Shown here in pieces: positions 34,335 through 43,941 of a DNA stretch of 64,000 bases (its first letter is position 1; each line of letters begins with the position of its first letter). This DNA is from Brucella grignonensis. GTDB taxonomy: Bacteria; Pseudomonadota; Alphaproteobacteria; Rhizobiales; Rhizobiaceae. Location: contig NZ_NNRL01000163.1 of assembly GCF_002252505.1 (NCBI RefSeq), forward strand, positions 62,001 through 126,000, given 5' to 3'. The notes below the pieces were generated by a model, which was not told the DNA's origin, made no database searches, and saw only the letters and a list, made by a program, of their open reading frames with translations. The translations under genes were made by a program, and so were the position numbers.

Positions 34335-35573
34335 TTAACGGCGGCGGAGAACCGAAAGCACTTCCGCGCTTGGATGTCCGTCTGGCTGCAGGCCATTGCG
34401 CTGTTGGAAAGCTTCGATGGCTTTGCGCGATGTTGAACCGATCTTGCCGTCGATCTTGCCATCATAATAGCCAAGCGCTTTGAGATGCGTCTGCAACTCT
34501 TGGCGTTCATTCATGGTGATCGGGGTGAATGGACGGTTCCAATCCTGACGCAGACCCTGATAGCCGCCGATGCGATCTGCAAGCAGGCCAACTGCGAGTG
34601 CATATTTATCAGCATTGTTATAGCGTTTGATGACGAAGAAATTCTTGGTCATCAGGAAAGCGGGTCCCTGACGTCCGTCGAGGACTTTCAGAGTGATTTT
34701 CTCATTGGCATCAGGGAAAGGGCGCCCATTGGCACGAACGACACCCAGTCGCTGCCATTCGGCTGCCGAGAGCGAACCGGATGGGAATTTGCGACCTGCA
34801 GGAAGCACAACCTCATAGCCCCATGTACGGCCCGGCTGCCAGCCATTGCGGTGCAGAAGATTTGCGGCAGTACCAAGGGCATCGGGAACTGAATTCCAGA
34901 TGTCGCGCTTGCCATTACCGTCCACGTCGACGGCGTAAGCCTGATAGCTTGTCGGGATAAACTGCGTGTGACCCATCGCACCTGCCCAAGAACCAGTCAG
35001 GTGTCCACGGTCGATATCGCCGGTCTGGAGAATTTTCATCGCGGCAATGAGCTGCGTGCGGCCAAACTTGGCGCGGCGCTGATCGGCATAGGCCAGCGTG
35101 GCAAGCGAGCGGATGGTGTCCATCATGACATCGTCACGCTTGAGAATCTCACCGTAATTGCTTTCCATCGACCAGATGCCCAACAGGATATTGCGGTCGA
35201 CAGAGAAGCGCTGTTCGATGCGCTGGAGCCATGGACCCCACTTTTTCGCCATGCTCTGGCCGACAGCTACAGAATGTTCATTCACGCGATTGTCGATATA
35301 GTTCCAGACAGGCTCGTTGAACTCCGGCTGAAAGCGGGCCTTGCGCAGCACTTCAGGATCGGGCGAATCGACGCCCTTGAACGCACGGTCGAACGTCGAC
35401 GGTGATACGCCGTTCTGGATAGCTGTGGTGCGGAAATTGGAAACCCATTTTCGGAAATTGGCATCCGCAAAAGCGCTGCCTGTTGTCAGGCCAGACGCGA
35501 GCATTGCCACCGCAACGGTCGCTGTAATCCTGGCGCGCATTCCTCGTCCCAGAGTGAATGGAAATCGCAGCAT
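34335..35573 (-). CDS. lytic murein transglycosylase, MltB type, with C-terminal peptidoglycan-binding domain
   Basis: A 412-residue exported enzyme that cleaves the glycan strands of peptidoglycan to 1,6-anhydromuramic ends. The signal peptide ends near AFA at residue 36. The SLT-2 domain (about 37-335) has the catalytic Glu E137 in LGIWSMESNYGEI and SWAGAMGHTQFIPTSYQAYA. A three-helix peptidoglycan-binding domain occupies about 345-412 (LQTHLKALGYYDGKIDGKIG). Start ATG 35573 (MLRFPFTLG) follows AAGGG; upstream in-frame Met codons would spoil the signal peptide. There is no lipobox, so the enzyme is soluble in the periplasm. Confidence 0.9.
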   Translation of the reverse strand: MLRFPFTLGRGMRARITATVAVAMLASGLTTGSAFADANFRKWVSNFRTTAIQNGVSPSTFDRAFKGVDSPDPEVLRKARFQPEFNEPVWNYIDNRVNEHSVAVGQSMAKKWGPWLQRIEQRFSVDRNILLGIWSMESNYGEILKRDDVMMDTIRSLATLAYADQRRAKFGRTQLIAAMKILQTGDIDRGHLTGSWAGAMGHTQFIPTSYQAYAVDVDGNGKRDIWNSVPDALGTAANLLHRNGWQPGRTWGYEVVLPAGRKFPSGSLSAAEWQRLGVVRANGRPFPDANEKITLKVLDGRQGPAFLMTKNFFVIKRYNNADKYALAVGLLADRIGGYQGLRQDWNRPFTPITMNERQELQTHLKALGYYDGKIDGKIGSTSRKAIEAFQQRNGLQPDGHPSAEVLSVLRRR

Positions 35574-35942
35574 TCTGTGTTTCCCTTCTGCAATCATGTT
35601 TCTGCCGTGTCGAACGGCGAGTTGCCTGTCATGCCGGGCCTTCTTCAAACAGATTGCATCAAGTTGTTGATACTATCCAGTGTTGAATTTTGGGGCCGAC
35701 CCTTTTCAGGTTCACATTAGAGGCTTCAGGTTAGCATTTGGTTTACCATGGCGGGGTCGTCGGAAAAATTGCAGAAAGTTTCACGGAATTTTTGAATCAA
35801 GTAAGATTAAGGTAAGGTCACCGAATGTGATGAGGGAAAAGGCGGAACTTCGTCATTCCTTAATGAAAACGCCCTATTTGAAATGCAATGGTTTCAATGC
35901 TTTGATAGCCCAACCGTATTAGTGAAAAGATCGAGGAGACGA

Positions 35943-36836
35943 ATGAGTTCGATCCGCAAAATCCGCAAGGCAGTTTTCCCCGTCGCCGGTCTTGGGACCC
36001 GCTTTCTTCCAGCGACCAAGTCCATCCCCAAGGAAATGCTCACCGTTGTCGACAAGCCTGTCATCCAGTATGTGGTGGATGAGGCTCGTGAAGCGGGTAT
36101 CGAACATCTGATTTTCGTCACCGGACGCAACAAGGCTGTCATTGAAGATTATTTCGATGCGCAGGTTGAGCTCTATTCCACGCTTGCCGAGCGTGGCAAG
36201 AAAGCGGAACTGGAGCATTTGCAGGAATTGCAGCCACAGCCCGGCACCACCAGCTTTACCCGTCAGCAGGTTCCACTCGGTCTTGGTCATGCGGTCTGGT
36301 GCGCGCGTGAACTGGTTGGTGATGAACCTTTCGCTCTGCTTCTGCCGGATATGGTGATGCAGTCGAGGAAGGGTTGCCTCAAGGAAATGGTCGAGCTTTA
36401 TGAGCAGACCGGCGGCAATGTCATTGCGGTTCAGGAATGCGATCCTGAAGAAGCGCATAAATACGGCATCGTCGGCAAGGGTGCTGCCATCGGCAACGGC
36501 TTTGAAATCAATAAGATGGTTGAAAAGCCAGCCAAAGGCACGGCACCTTCCAATCTTTATATCAATGGCCGTTATATTCTGCAGCCGGAAATCTTTGACC
36601 TGTTGGCCAAGCAGGAAAAGGGTGCTGGTAATGAAATCCAGCTCACCGATGCGATGCTGAAGCTCGCCGATGCGCAGAAGTTCTATGGCTTCGATTATCG
36701 TGGTTTGACTTTCGACTGCGGCTCAAAGTCTGGCTTCATCGAGGCGAATGTGGCTTTTGCCCTGTGGCGCAAGGATATCCGACCAACGGTCGAGGTTTCG
36801 ATTGCCGATCTTCTCAAGACGATCAAGCCTGAATAG
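35943..36836 (+). CDS. galU: UTP-glucose-1-phosphate uridylyltransferase
   Basis: A 297-residue enzyme that makes UDP-glucose from UTP and glucose-1-phosphate for exopolysaccharide, LPS core and cyclic glucans. The nucleotide-binding start [20 protein letters not shown], catalytic-lysine region [27 protein letters not shown] and [12 protein letters not shown] are all typical of GalU. The ATG at 35943 lies after CGAGGAG. It is monocistronic, with a good terminator downstream. Confidence 0.95.
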   Translation: MSSIRKIRKAVFPVAGLGTRFLPATKSIPKEMLTVVDKPVIQYVVDEAREAGIEHLIFVTGRNKAVIEDYFDAQVELYSTLAERGKKAELEHLQELQPQPGTTSFTRQQVPLGLGHAVWCARELVGDEPFALLLPDMVMQSRKGCLKEMVELYEQTGGNVIAVQECDPEEAHKYGIVGKGAAIGNGFEINKMVEKPAKGTAPSNLYINGRYILQPEIFDLLAKQEKGAGNEIQLTDAMLKLADAQKFYGFDYRGLTFDCGSKSGFIEANVAFALWRKDIRPTVEVSIADLLKTIKPE

Positions 36837-36871
36837 GCCAGAATAGGCTGAACCGAAATTCAGAACCAAAC

Positions 36872-36906
36872 AAACCCCGCTTTCAGAAATGAAGGCGGGG
36901 TTTTTT
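36872..36906 (+). terminator. terminator after galU
   Basis: AACCCCGCTTTC-AGAAAT-GAAGGCGGGGTT followed by TTTTTT (36901-36906), with one T-G pair in the stem. Confidence 0.9.
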
Positions 36907-36994
36907 GTTCACAATAGGCCGCAGTTCTTTTGGCATGAAATTCGCTTCCTTAATTCGCTTCCTTAAAATGAAGAGGCGAGAGCATAATCGGAAC

Positions 36995-37834
36995 ATGACA
37001 ATAGCAAATGATCATCTGAAAGCGCTTTCGACACAACGCGCCAATGGGCTGGGGCAATTGTTGCTTCAGTTCAAGGATGGGCGCACGCGGATCGCAAAGC
37101 TTTATCAGGAGGGTGCAGCGAAGATCCGTATGCCACGGACTGTAACTGATCCTCTGGAAGCGATCCTCATCAATACATCGGGTGGTTTGACCGGCGGTGA
37201 CCGTTTGAAGTGGCAAGTTGAACTCAGCGAAAATGCTTCAGCCGCCATCACCACTCAAGCCTGTGAACGCATTTATCGTTCTGGCGGTGGCGAAGCCCGT
37301 ATCGACACAAATATCAAGCTTGCAGAAGGCACGCGTCTTGCATGGCTCCCACAGGAGACCATTGTGTTTAATCAGTCTGCACTCACCCGCAGGCTCAATA
37401 TCGAGATGGAGAAAGGTGCCGAGGTTCTGGTGGTGGAAGCAACTGTGTTCGGTCGTCTCGCCATGGGCGAAACGGTTGAGCGTGCCTTGTTTCATGATCG
37501 CTGGCGGGTGCGGCAGGAAGGGCGACTGGTGCATGCAGAAGAATTGCGCCTCGGACCGGAGGTTGCAGAGCAATTACACGCGAGAGCGGTGGCAAATCAG
37601 GCGTTGGCGATCGCCACGGTTTTGATGGTTTCGGAGCAGGCCGAACGGCATCTTGATGCTGTGCGGACGATTGTGGGTGAGGATGGTGGCTGCAGTCTCG
37701 TGGATGCGCACGGGGTATCCAAGCTGATTATTCGGCTCATTGCCTCGGACAGCTACAAACTGCGCAAGCGATTGGTCCCGTTGCTGGCGTTGCTTAATGG
37801 AAAGGCAGGGCTGCCTAAAGTTTGGTCAATTTAA
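36995..37834 (+). CDS. ureD: urease accessory protein UreD
   Basis: A 279-residue accessory protein (UreH in some species). It holds the apo-urease and, with UreF and UreG, delivers nickel. Conserved stretches are [53 protein letters not shown] and [14 protein letters not shown]. The C-terminus [14 protein letters not shown] is the usual one. The start at 36995 ([11 protein letters not shown]) matches the length of other alphaproteobacterial UreD; ATG 36968 is an alternative and ribosome sites are weak for both. First gene of the urease operon, 51 bp before ureA. Confidence 0.93.
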   Translation: MTIANDHLKALSTQRANGLGQLLLQFKDGRTRIAKLYQEGAAKIRMPRTVTDPLEAILINTSGGLTGGDRLKWQVELSENASAAITTQACERIYRSGGGEARIDTNIKLAEGTRLAWLPQETIVFNQSALTRRLNIEMEKGAEVLVVEATVFGRLAMGETVERALFHDRWRVRQEGRLVHAEELRLGPEVAEQLHARAVANQALAIATVLMVSEQAERHLDAVRTIVGEDGGCSLVDAHGVSKLIIRLIASDSYKLRKRLVPLLALLNGKAGLPKVWSI

Positions 37835-37884
37835 GCCGGGTGCGGCTGTGCCGCCTTTCATGAAAAACGATTTGGAACAAAGTG

Positions 37885-38187
37885 ATGAATCTGACGCCGA
37901 GAGAAAAAGACAAGCTTCTGATTGCCATGGCGGCCATGGTTGCACGCCGCCGACTCGAACGCGGTGTGAAGCTCAATCACCCGGAAGCAATTGCGCTGAT
38001 CAGCGACTTTGTGGTGGAGGGCGCGCGTGATGGGTGTTCCGTCGCAGACCTCATGGAAGCTGGTGCCCATGTGATTACGCGTGAGCAGGTGATGGCAGGT
38101 GTGGCTGAGATGATCCACGACGTTCAGGTCGAAGCGACCTTCCTTGATGGCACCAAGCTTGTCACCGTGCACGAACCAATTCGCTAG
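37885..38187 (+). CDS. ureA: urease gamma subunit
   Basis: A 100-residue gamma subunit, starting [20 protein letters not shown], with the typical [20 protein letters not shown] and [20 protein letters not shown]. It packs against UreB and UreC in the (alpha-beta-gamma)3 enzyme. A GTG just before the ATG at 37885 is a less likely start. The stop codon TAG is the first three bases of a palindromic repeat, which lies between this gene and hupE. Confidence 0.96.
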   Translation: MNLTPREKDKLLIAMAAMVARRRLERGVKLNHPEAIALISDFVVEGARDGCSVADLMEAGAHVITREQVMAGVAEMIHDVQVEATFLDGTKLVTVHEPIR

Positions 38188-38288
38188 AGCATTTCCAGCA
38201 AAGTGCGAAGCGGTTTTGCGTCGGATAATGCGAAAAAACAAAGAGATAGAGCATTTCCAATGATTCAAGAAAAACAGGAAATGCTCTA
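38185..38288 (+). repeat. palindromic repeat family 1 (Bru-RS-like), copy B
   Basis: A 104-bp element running from TAGAGCATTTCC to GGAAATGCTCTA, with an internal TAGAGCATTTCC. It is identical to copy C except for a one-base A indel. Its first TAG is the ureA stop. Its last TA is shared with the next palindrome at 38286. It is transcribed within the urease operon. Confidence 0.88.
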
Positions 38289-38328
38289 GTGTGGTGGATT
38301 TGAAGTTCAAATCCGTAAACCACACTAG
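38286..38328. repeat. palindromic repeat family 3, 43 bp
   Basis: CTAGTGTGGT/ACCACACTAG are perfect 10-bp outer arms. GGATTTGAA/TTCAAATCC are perfect 9-bp inner arms. It abuts copy B and shares its CTA, so one element sits at the border of another. It has CTAG at both ends. Confidence 0.85.
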
Positions 38329-38412
38329 ATTCAATATCATACCAGTAAGGCTTGGAACCCGAAGTTTGGGTTCGCCATACCAGAGCGAGAAGACATAAAA
38401 GAGGGAATGAAA

Positions 38413-38997
38413 ATGAAGAAATCGATATTTCTTGCGGCAGTAATGGCACTCACTGCAAGCCCGGCTTTTGCCCATTTGAACCCCGAGGAGCATGGCTCAT
38501 TTGCTGCGGGCTTCACACATCCTCTTTCGGGTACGGATCATATCCTGGCGATGGTAGCGGTTGGTCTATGGGCGGCAATGCTCGGTGGGCGGGCGCTGTT
38601 TGCTGTACCTGCGGCCTTCGTCGGCGTGATGCTGCTTGGCTTTGTCGCAGCACTCGCTGGTCTTCCGGTGCCGTTCGTTGAACCGGTTATCCTTGCTTCG
38701 GTGGTTGTGATTGGTCTGCTGGTTGCTTTGGCGCTTCCGGTTTCGGCTGTTGCAGGTGCCATGATTGTGGGTTTCTTCGCGTTCTTCCACGGTCATGCTC
38801 ATGGCGGTGAAATCGGTGGAGCTGCTTTCCTGTCTTATGGTGCTGGCTTTGCATTGGCGACGATCCTGCTTCATGCCGCAGGCATTGGTGTGGGCCTTGC
38901 TGCGGGGCGTTTGATGACCGGGCAAAACGGACGCCTTGCCCTGCGTGTTGCAGGTGGCGCGACCGCGTTTGGCGGTCTCATGCTGATGGCTGGGTGA
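38413..38997 (+). CDS. ureJ: HupE/UreJ family nickel permease
   Basis: A 194-residue membrane protein of the HupE/UreJ family, inserted between ureA and ureB. The signal-like N-terminus MKKSIFLAAVMALTASPAFA precedes H-L-N-P and the family motif HPLSGTDHILAMVAVGLWA. A second His-rich loop is FFHGHAHGGEIGG. About six hydrophobic helices follow. Family members take up nickel for hydrogenase or urease. The ATG at 38413 is seven bases after GAGGG; 38407 is too close. The location inside the urease operon strongly supports nickel supply for urease. Confidence 0.9.
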   Translation: MKKSIFLAAVMALTASPAFAHLNPEEHGSFAAGFTHPLSGTDHILAMVAVGLWAAMLGGRALFAVPAAFVGVMLLGFVAALAGLPVPFVEPVILASVVVIGLLVALALPVSAVAGAMIVGFFAFFHGHAHGGEIGGAAFLSYGAGFALATILLHAAGIGVGLAAGRLMTGQNGRLALRVAGGATAFGGLMLMAG

Positions 38998-39005
38998 GGT
39001 GAGCG

Positions 39006-39311
39006 ATGATACCCGGAGAAATCATTACGGTTGATGGCGAGATAGAGCTCAATCAGGGCCAGCCGACGATTACTCTCAAGGTCGCCAATACAGGTGATCG
39101 CCCGATCCAGGTGGGCAGTCATTATCACTTCTATGAGGTCAATGCGGCGCTGTCTTTTGATCGCGAACAGGCGCGGGGCTTCAGACTCGATATTGCAGCG
39201 GGAACCGCCGTTCGTTTCGAGCCGGGGCAGGAGCGTGACGTGACGCTGGTGCCGATCAGCGGGAAGCGCGAGATTTATGGTTTCCGTCAGCTTGTCATGG
39301 GCAAGCTCTAG
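39006..39311 (+). CDS. ureB: urease beta subunit
   Basis: A 101-residue beta subunit: [20 protein letters not shown] at the start, then [19 protein letters not shown] and the conserved [13 protein letters not shown] and [11 protein letters not shown]. It lies 8 bp after the hupE-type gene. The stop TAG is the first three bases of palindromic repeat copy C. Confidence 0.96.
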   Translation: MIPGEIITVDGEIELNQGQPTITLKVANTGDRPIQVGSHYHFYEVNAALSFDREQARGFRLDIAAGTAVRFEPGQERDVTLVPISGKREIYGFRQLVMGKL

Positions 39312-39413
39312 AGCATTTCCAGCAAAAGTGCGAAGCGGTTTTGCGTCGGATAATGCGAAAAAACAAAGAGATAGAGCATTTCCAATGATTCAAGAAAAAC
39401 AGGAAATGCTCTA
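39309..39413 (+). repeat. palindromic repeat family 1 (Bru-RS-like), copy C
   Basis: A 105-bp element, from TAGAGCATTTCC to GGAAATGCTCTA, nearly identical to copies A and B. It provides the ureB stop codon and fills most of the gap before ureC, so the urease transcript carries a large hairpin here. Confidence 0.88.
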
Positions 39414-39434
39414 ACCTCGGAAAAGGGGAATTTC

Positions 39435-41147
39435 ATGCCTGCCAGAATTAGTCGCGCAACCTATGCGCAGATGTTCGGGCCAACGACCGGCGACAAGGTT
39501 CGGCTTGCCGATACGGAGTTGTTCATCGAAGTTGAAAAAGACCTGACCGTTTATGGTGAGGAGGTTAAATTCGGCGGAGGTAAGGTTATTCGCGATGGCA
39601 TGGGGCAAAGCCAGTTGTCGCGCGCGCAAGGCGCGATGGATACCGTCATCACCAATGCACTGATCCTCGATCACACCGGCATTTACAAAGCCGATGTCGG
39701 GTTGCTTGATGGCCGCATTGCGGGCATCGGTAAGGCAGGCAATCCCGATACGCAGCCGGGTGTGACCATCATCATAGGGCCGGGCACAGAAATCATTGCA
39801 GGCGAAGGCCGTATTCTCACAGCAGGCGCGATCGATTCACACATTCACTTCATTTCGCCGCAGCAGGTGGAAGAAGCTTTGAACTCCGGCGTCACCTGCA
39901 TGGTTGGCGGCGGCACAGGTCCTGCGCATGGCACGCTTGCAACCACCTGCACGCCGGGGCCGTGGAATATTGCCCGTCTCATTCAGTCCTTTGACGGCAT
40001 GGCGATGAATTTCGGTGTCTTTGGTAAGGGCAATGCTTCGCTTCCGGGCGCGCTTGAGGAAATGGTGCTCGCAGGTGCCTGCGGTCTGAAGCTGCATGAG
40101 GATTGGGGCACAACACCGGCATCTATCGATAATTGCCTTGCGGTCGCAGATCGTTTTGATGTGCAGGTGGCAATTCACACTGATACGCTCAATGAATCGG
40201 GCTTTGTCGAAGACACGCTTGCGGCTTTCAAAGGCCGCACGATCCACTCATTCCACACGGAAGGTGCAGGTGGCGGGCACGCGCCAGATATCATCCGCGT
40301 CTGCCAATATCCGAATGTGTTGCCAGCATCGACCAACCCGACGCGGCCTTATACGGTTAATACGATTTCCGAGCATCTCGACATGCTGATGGTCTGCCAT
40401 CACCTGTCGCCGTCCATTCCGGAAGACATTGCCTTTGCTGAAAGTCGTATCCGTAAGGAGACAATCGCGGCGGAAGATATTCTGCATGACATGGGAGCTT
40501 TCTCGATTATTTCGTCCGACAGTCAGGCGATGGGTCGTGTTGGCGAAATGGTCATCCGCTGTTGGCAAACTGCCGATAAGATGAAACGACAACGTGGTTC
40601 TCTTTCCGACGATGCACCGGGCAATGACAATTATCGTGTTCGTCGTTATGTGGCGAAATATACGATTAATCCGGCAATCGCTCATGGCATGTCGCATGAG
40701 ATCGGCTCGGTGGAAGTTGGAAAGCGCGCCGATCTCGTCTTGTGGAGCCCGGCATTCTTTGGCGTGAAGCCTGATTTCGTTTTGCTTGGTGGATGGATTG
40801 CGACCGCGCCGATGGGCGACCCGAATGCATCTATCCCGACGCCGCAACCTATGCATTACAGGCCGATGTTCGGCTCATTCGGCAAGGCTCGCACCAACAG
40901 CTCTGTGACATTTGTTTCTGAAGCCGCGATGAGTGCGGGACTGCGTGAGACGATTGGCGTCGACAAACAGATGGTTGCGGTCAAGAATACGCGCGGTGGC
41001 ATTGGCAAGCGCTCGATGATTTTGAATGATGCGATGCCACAAATGGAAGTCGATCCGGAAACCTATGAAGTTCGGGCCAATGGCGAGCTTCTGACCTGCG
41101 AGCCGGTCGATGTTGTCCCGATGGCACAACGCTACTTCCTGTTTTAA
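39435..41147 (+). CDS. ureC: urease alpha (catalytic) subunit
   Basis: A 570-residue catalytic subunit that hydrolyses urea to ammonia and carbamate. The nickel ligands and active-site residues are intact: H136 and H138 (IDSHIHF), the carbamylated K219 and H221 (GLKLHEDWG), H248 (AIHTDTLNE), H274 ([10 protein letters not shown]), the flap C321-H322-H323 (MVCHHLS) and D362 (SSDSQAMG). AGGGG lies before the ATG. The length is normal and the enzyme should be active. In Brucella, urease protects cells during acid passage through the stomach. Confidence 0.98.
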   Translation: MPARISRATYAQMFGPTTGDKVRLADTELFIEVEKDLTVYGEEVKFGGGKVIRDGMGQSQLSRAQGAMDTVITNALILDHTGIYKADVGLLDGRIAGIGKAGNPDTQPGVTIIIGPGTEIIAGEGRILTAGAIDSHIHFISPQQVEEALNSGVTCMVGGGTGPAHGTLATTCTPGPWNIARLIQSFDGMAMNFGVFGKGNASLPGALEEMVLAGACGLKLHEDWGTTPASIDNCLAVADRFDVQVAIHTDTLNESGFVEDTLAAFKGRTIHSFHTEGAGGGHAPDIIRVCQYPNVLPASTNPTRPYTVNTISEHLDMLMVCHHLSPSIPEDIAFAESRIRKETIAAEDILHDMGAFSIISSDSQAMGRVGEMVIRCWQTADKMKRQRGSLSDDAPGNDNYRVRRYVAKYTINPAIAHGMSHEIGSVEVGKRADLVLWSPAFFGVKPDFVLLGGWIATAPMGDPNASIPTPQPMHYRPMFGSFGKARTNSSVTFVSEAAMSAGLRETIGVDKQMVAVKNTRGGIGKRSMILNDAMPQMEVDPETYEVRANGELLTCEPVDVVPMAQRYFLF

Positions 41148-41156
41148 AGGTGTAAA

Positions 41157-41633
41157 ATGATCGAAGTAAAATCGATAATCCGCGCTCATGAAGTGATCGA
41201 TGCCGTCCCGGCAGGTCACGCAATCCTCGAACGTGACGAACGTCATCTGCGCCGCAAAGCCATCGCACTTGAGGACGGTGAGAAAATCTTTCTGGATTTT
41301 GCAGAGCCGGTGGTGCTTGACCATGGCGACCGGTTGGTGCTGGAAGATGGGCGCGAGATCGAAATTCGTGCCGCCCGCGAGGCGCTTTATGAAATCCGTG
41401 GCCGTGATGCACTTCATATTGCCGAACTAGCATGGCACATCGGCAACCGACATCTCGCGGCACAGATTGAACCTGATCGCATCTTCATTCTGCGCGATCA
41501 TGTGATCAAGGCGATGCTCGAAGGTCTTGGTGCCAAGGTCACAAATATCGTCGAAATCTTCAGTCCATTGCGCGGTGCCTATTCTGGTGGGCATCACCAT
41601 CATCATGACCATCACCACCACGATCATGACTGA
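41157..41633 (+). CDS. ureE: urease accessory protein UreE
   Basis: A 158-residue nickel metallochaperone. The N-terminal peptide-binding domain precedes the metal-binding domain with [19 protein letters not shown]. The C-terminus is a His/Asp tail ([15 protein letters not shown]) that binds extra Ni. The final codons overlap the ureF start (ATGAC inside the tail), so ureE and ureF are translationally coupled. Confidence 0.95.
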   Translation: MIEVKSIIRAHEVIDAVPAGHAILERDERHLRRKAIALEDGEKIFLDFAEPVVLDHGDRLVLEDGREIEIRAAREALYEIRGRDALHIAELAWHIGNRHLAAQIEPDRIFILRDHVIKAMLEGLGAKVTNIVEIFSPLRGAYSGGHHHHHDHHHHDHD

Positions 41634-42291
41634 CCAGAACACTGCACTGCTGCGCCTGATGGCTTGGCTGTCACCGGTCTTTCCGGTGGGCTCGTTCAGT
41701 TATAGTAATGGGCTGGAGCGCGCGGTTCATGATGATCTGGTCACCGATGTTGAAAGCCTGCAGGCTTGGCTGCAATCGCTTGTTATCTATGGTTCGGGCT
41801 GGAATGATGCGGTGCTGTTTGCCGAAAGTTGGCGACAGGCCGTTTCAGGCGGCGATCTGTCGGAGGTTACGGAGCTGGCGGCAGCGCTTGCCGGTTCGCG
41901 TGAGCGGTATATGGAAACCATGCTGCAAGGCGCTGCGTTTTTGATAGCTGCCAAAAGCTGGGATCATGCGGTTTTCGAGCGCTTGCCGTCTGAATGTGCT
42001 TACCCCGTTGCAGTGGGGGCTGTCGCTGGTGCGCATGGCATTCCATTGACATCAGCGTTGAGCGCTTATCTTCAGGCTTACTGCATCAATCTTCTGCAGG
42101 CATCCATCCGCCTGTCTGTCACCGGGCAGAGTGGCGTGACTGCCTTGATGGCTGCGTTGGAAACAATTCTCATAACAACGGCTGCGCGTGCGGCTCACTC
42201 TACACTGGATGAGCTTGGTTCGGCGACTTTCCTTGCCGACATCACGGCCATGAAACATGAAACACAGCATTCGAGGCTTTTCCGCTCATGA
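41626..42291 (+). CDS. ureF: urease accessory protein UreF
   Basis: A 221-residue helical accessory protein that joins UreD and UreG on the apo-enzyme and gates GTP hydrolysis. The start [20 protein letters not shown] and [16 protein letters not shown] are typical. The ATG at 41626 lies in the UreE tail codons, 8 bp before the ureE stop. Earlier in-frame starts would give a longer non-family N-terminus. The stop overlaps ureG by 4 bp. Confidence 0.94.
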   Translation: MTDQNTALLRLMAWLSPVFPVGSFSYSNGLERAVHDDLVTDVESLQAWLQSLVIYGSGWNDAVLFAESWRQAVSGGDLSEVTELAAALAGSRERYMETMLQGAAFLIAAKSWDHAVFERLPSECAYPVAVGAVAGAHGIPLTSALSAYLQAYCINLLQASIRLSVTGQSGVTALMAALETILITTAARAAHSTLDELGSATFLADITAMKHETQHSRLFRS

Positions 42292-42899
42292 CACAGAAAA
42301 ACGGACCTTTGCGCGTTGGTATTGGTGGCCCTGTCGGCTCGGGTAAGACGACGCTGACGGAAAAGCTGTGCAAAGCGCTGCGCGATAAATATTCTGTTGC
42401 CGTTATTACCAACGACATTTACACGCGTGAGGACGCGCTCATTCTCGCAAAGCATCAGGCTTTGTCCGAAGACCGTATCATGGGTGTGGAAACCGGTGGT
42501 TGCCCGCACACGGCAATCCGCGAAGATGCCTCGATCAATCTTCAGGCAATTGCCGAGATGAACAAGCGGTTTCCTGATCTCGATATCGTCTTCATCGAAT
42601 CGGGTGGTGACAATCTTGCAGCGACATTCTCGCCCGATCTGGCTGATCTGACGCTTTATGTGATCTCTGTTTGTCAGGGCGAGGAAATACCACGTAAGGG
42701 CGGGCCGGGCATTACACGGTCCGATTTTCTCATCATCAACAAGAGCGATTTAGCACCCTATGTCCATGTGGATCTCGATATCATGAATGAGGACGCGGCG
42801 CGGATGCGCGGCAAACGCCCTTATGGATTTACCGATCTTCATCGCGGCAAAGGTGTGCAGGAGGTTGTTGAATTCATTTTGGAGAACGGCAATCTATAG
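42288..42899 (+). CDS. ureG: urease accessory GTPase UreG
   Basis: A 203-residue SIMIBI GTPase that delivers nickel to urease. The P-loop GPVGSGKT is at residues 14-21. The Cys-Pro-His nickel motif is in [13 protein letters not shown], and [15 protein letters not shown] and [10 protein letters not shown] (NKSD guanine specificity) follow. The start overlaps the ureF stop (ATGA). The stop TAG is the first three bases of a short palindromic element that also supplies the stop of the converging LysR gene. Confidence 0.96.
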   Translation: MTQKNGPLRVGIGGPVGSGKTTLTEKLCKALRDKYSVAVITNDIYTREDALILAKHQALSEDRIMGVETGGCPHTAIREDASINLQAIAEMNKRFPDLDIVFIESGGDNLAATFSPDLADLTLYVISVCQGEEIPRKGGPGITRSDFLIINKSDLAPYVHVDLDIMNEDAARMRGKRPYGFTDLHRGKGVQEVVEFILENGNL

Positions 42900-42948
42900 A
42901 GCATATCCTTATCGCAAAGCCGTTTCACACTTTTTGGGATGCGTTCTA
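42897..42948. repeat. short palindromic element, family 2, between ureG and lysR
   Basis: A 52-bp element from TAGAGCATATCC to GGGATGCGTTCTA. Its left TAG is the ureG stop and its right CTA, read on the minus strand, is the LysR stop. The inner sequence CCGTTTCACACTTTTTGGGA matches the elements at 48796 and 51618 with few changes. Confidence 0.75.
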
Positions 42949-43833
42949 AAGTCTGGCTGCCAGAAAATCGATAAAAGCGCGAATGCGCGCCGCAAGGTGA
43001 GGGTGGCCGGGAAAAACCGCATGGATTTTCTCAGGCTCCGCAGGCGCCCATGCCGCCAGCACTTCCACCAGTCGCCCGGTTGCCAGATCGTGGGCAACGG
43101 TATGTTCGCCGGTCTTCATCAAACCGCCGTCTTCGATGCAAATACGTCTGAGGATGGTGCCGTCACTGCCAAGAAAATTGCCGGAAACCACTTGTCGAAC
43201 GCTCTCGCCTGTTTCGGGATCAGCAAACTCCCATTCGCTCGGCTGGAAATTATAGCGCAGGCAATTATGCGCTTTGAGGTCTTCTGGCTTTTGAGGCGCG
43301 CCATGTTTTTCCAGATAGCCGGGTGCGGCCACCACCAGCCGCCGCATCAGTGTAATGGAGCGGGCTTTCAAAGCGGAATCCTTCAATGCACCTGAGCGGA
43401 TCGCGAGATCGGTTCGCTCCTGCCAGAGGTCGATAATGCTGTCGTTGAGCGTTATATCGAGTTCCACTTCCGGGTAAAGCTTCAGAAATTCCGGCACCAG
43501 TGGCATGATGACCGTTGCACCAAAGCCGACTGTCGAACTGACGCGCAACGGACCACGCACCGCCGCCTGTGCTCCATCTGTGATCCGAGCTTCCATTTCT
43601 GTAAGTTTGTCGAGCAGGCTGCGTGCTTCCGCCAGATAGATCTCGCCTTCAGGTGTTGGTGTCAGGCTGCGTGTGGATCGCACCAGCAATCGTACCTGCA
43701 GGCGATCTTCCAGCCGCGAGACAAGTCGACTGATCGCTGAGGGTGTCATGTTGAGCTGGCGCGCGGCAGCGGAAAAACTGCCCGTCGCCACGGCGCGCGC
43801 GAAAACTTCCATTTCACCGAAGCGATTATCCAA
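42946..43833 (-). CDS. LysR-family transcriptional regulator
   Basis: A 295-residue LysR protein. The N-terminal winged helix (VFARAVATGSFSAAARQLNM, then TPSAISRLVSRLEDRL) is followed by a substrate-binding domain beginning VRGPLRVSSTVGFGATVIMP. Its group (CrgA-like) often represses adjacent exporter or reductase genes. It is divergent from the MFS exporter, 108 bp apart. That gap contains direct repeats TATTATC-AGTATTATC (about 43872-43887), a possible binding site. It is probably unrelated to the convergent urease operon. Confidence 0.88.
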   Translation of the reverse strand: MDNRFGEMEVFARAVATGSFSAAARQLNMTPSAISRLVSRLEDRLQVRLLVRSTRSLTPTPEGEIYLAEARSLLDKLTEMEARITDGAQAAVRGPLRVSSTVGFGATVIMPLVPEFLKLYPEVELDITLNDSIIDLWQERTDLAIRSGALKDSALKARSITLMRRLVVAAPGYLEKHGAPQKPEDLKAHNCLRYNFQPSEWEFADPETGESVRQVVSGNFLGSDGTILRRICIEDGGLMKTGEHTVAHDLATGRLVEVLAAWAPAEPEKIHAVFPGHPHLAARIRAFIDFLAARL

Positions 43834-43941
43834 GTCATCACCTGTGAATCTAATGAATAGCTATATACAATATTATCAGTATTATCATTTGATATCCAGA
43901 GAGCGATATGAGGGCAATATTAAACAACAGGAACTCCTCCC

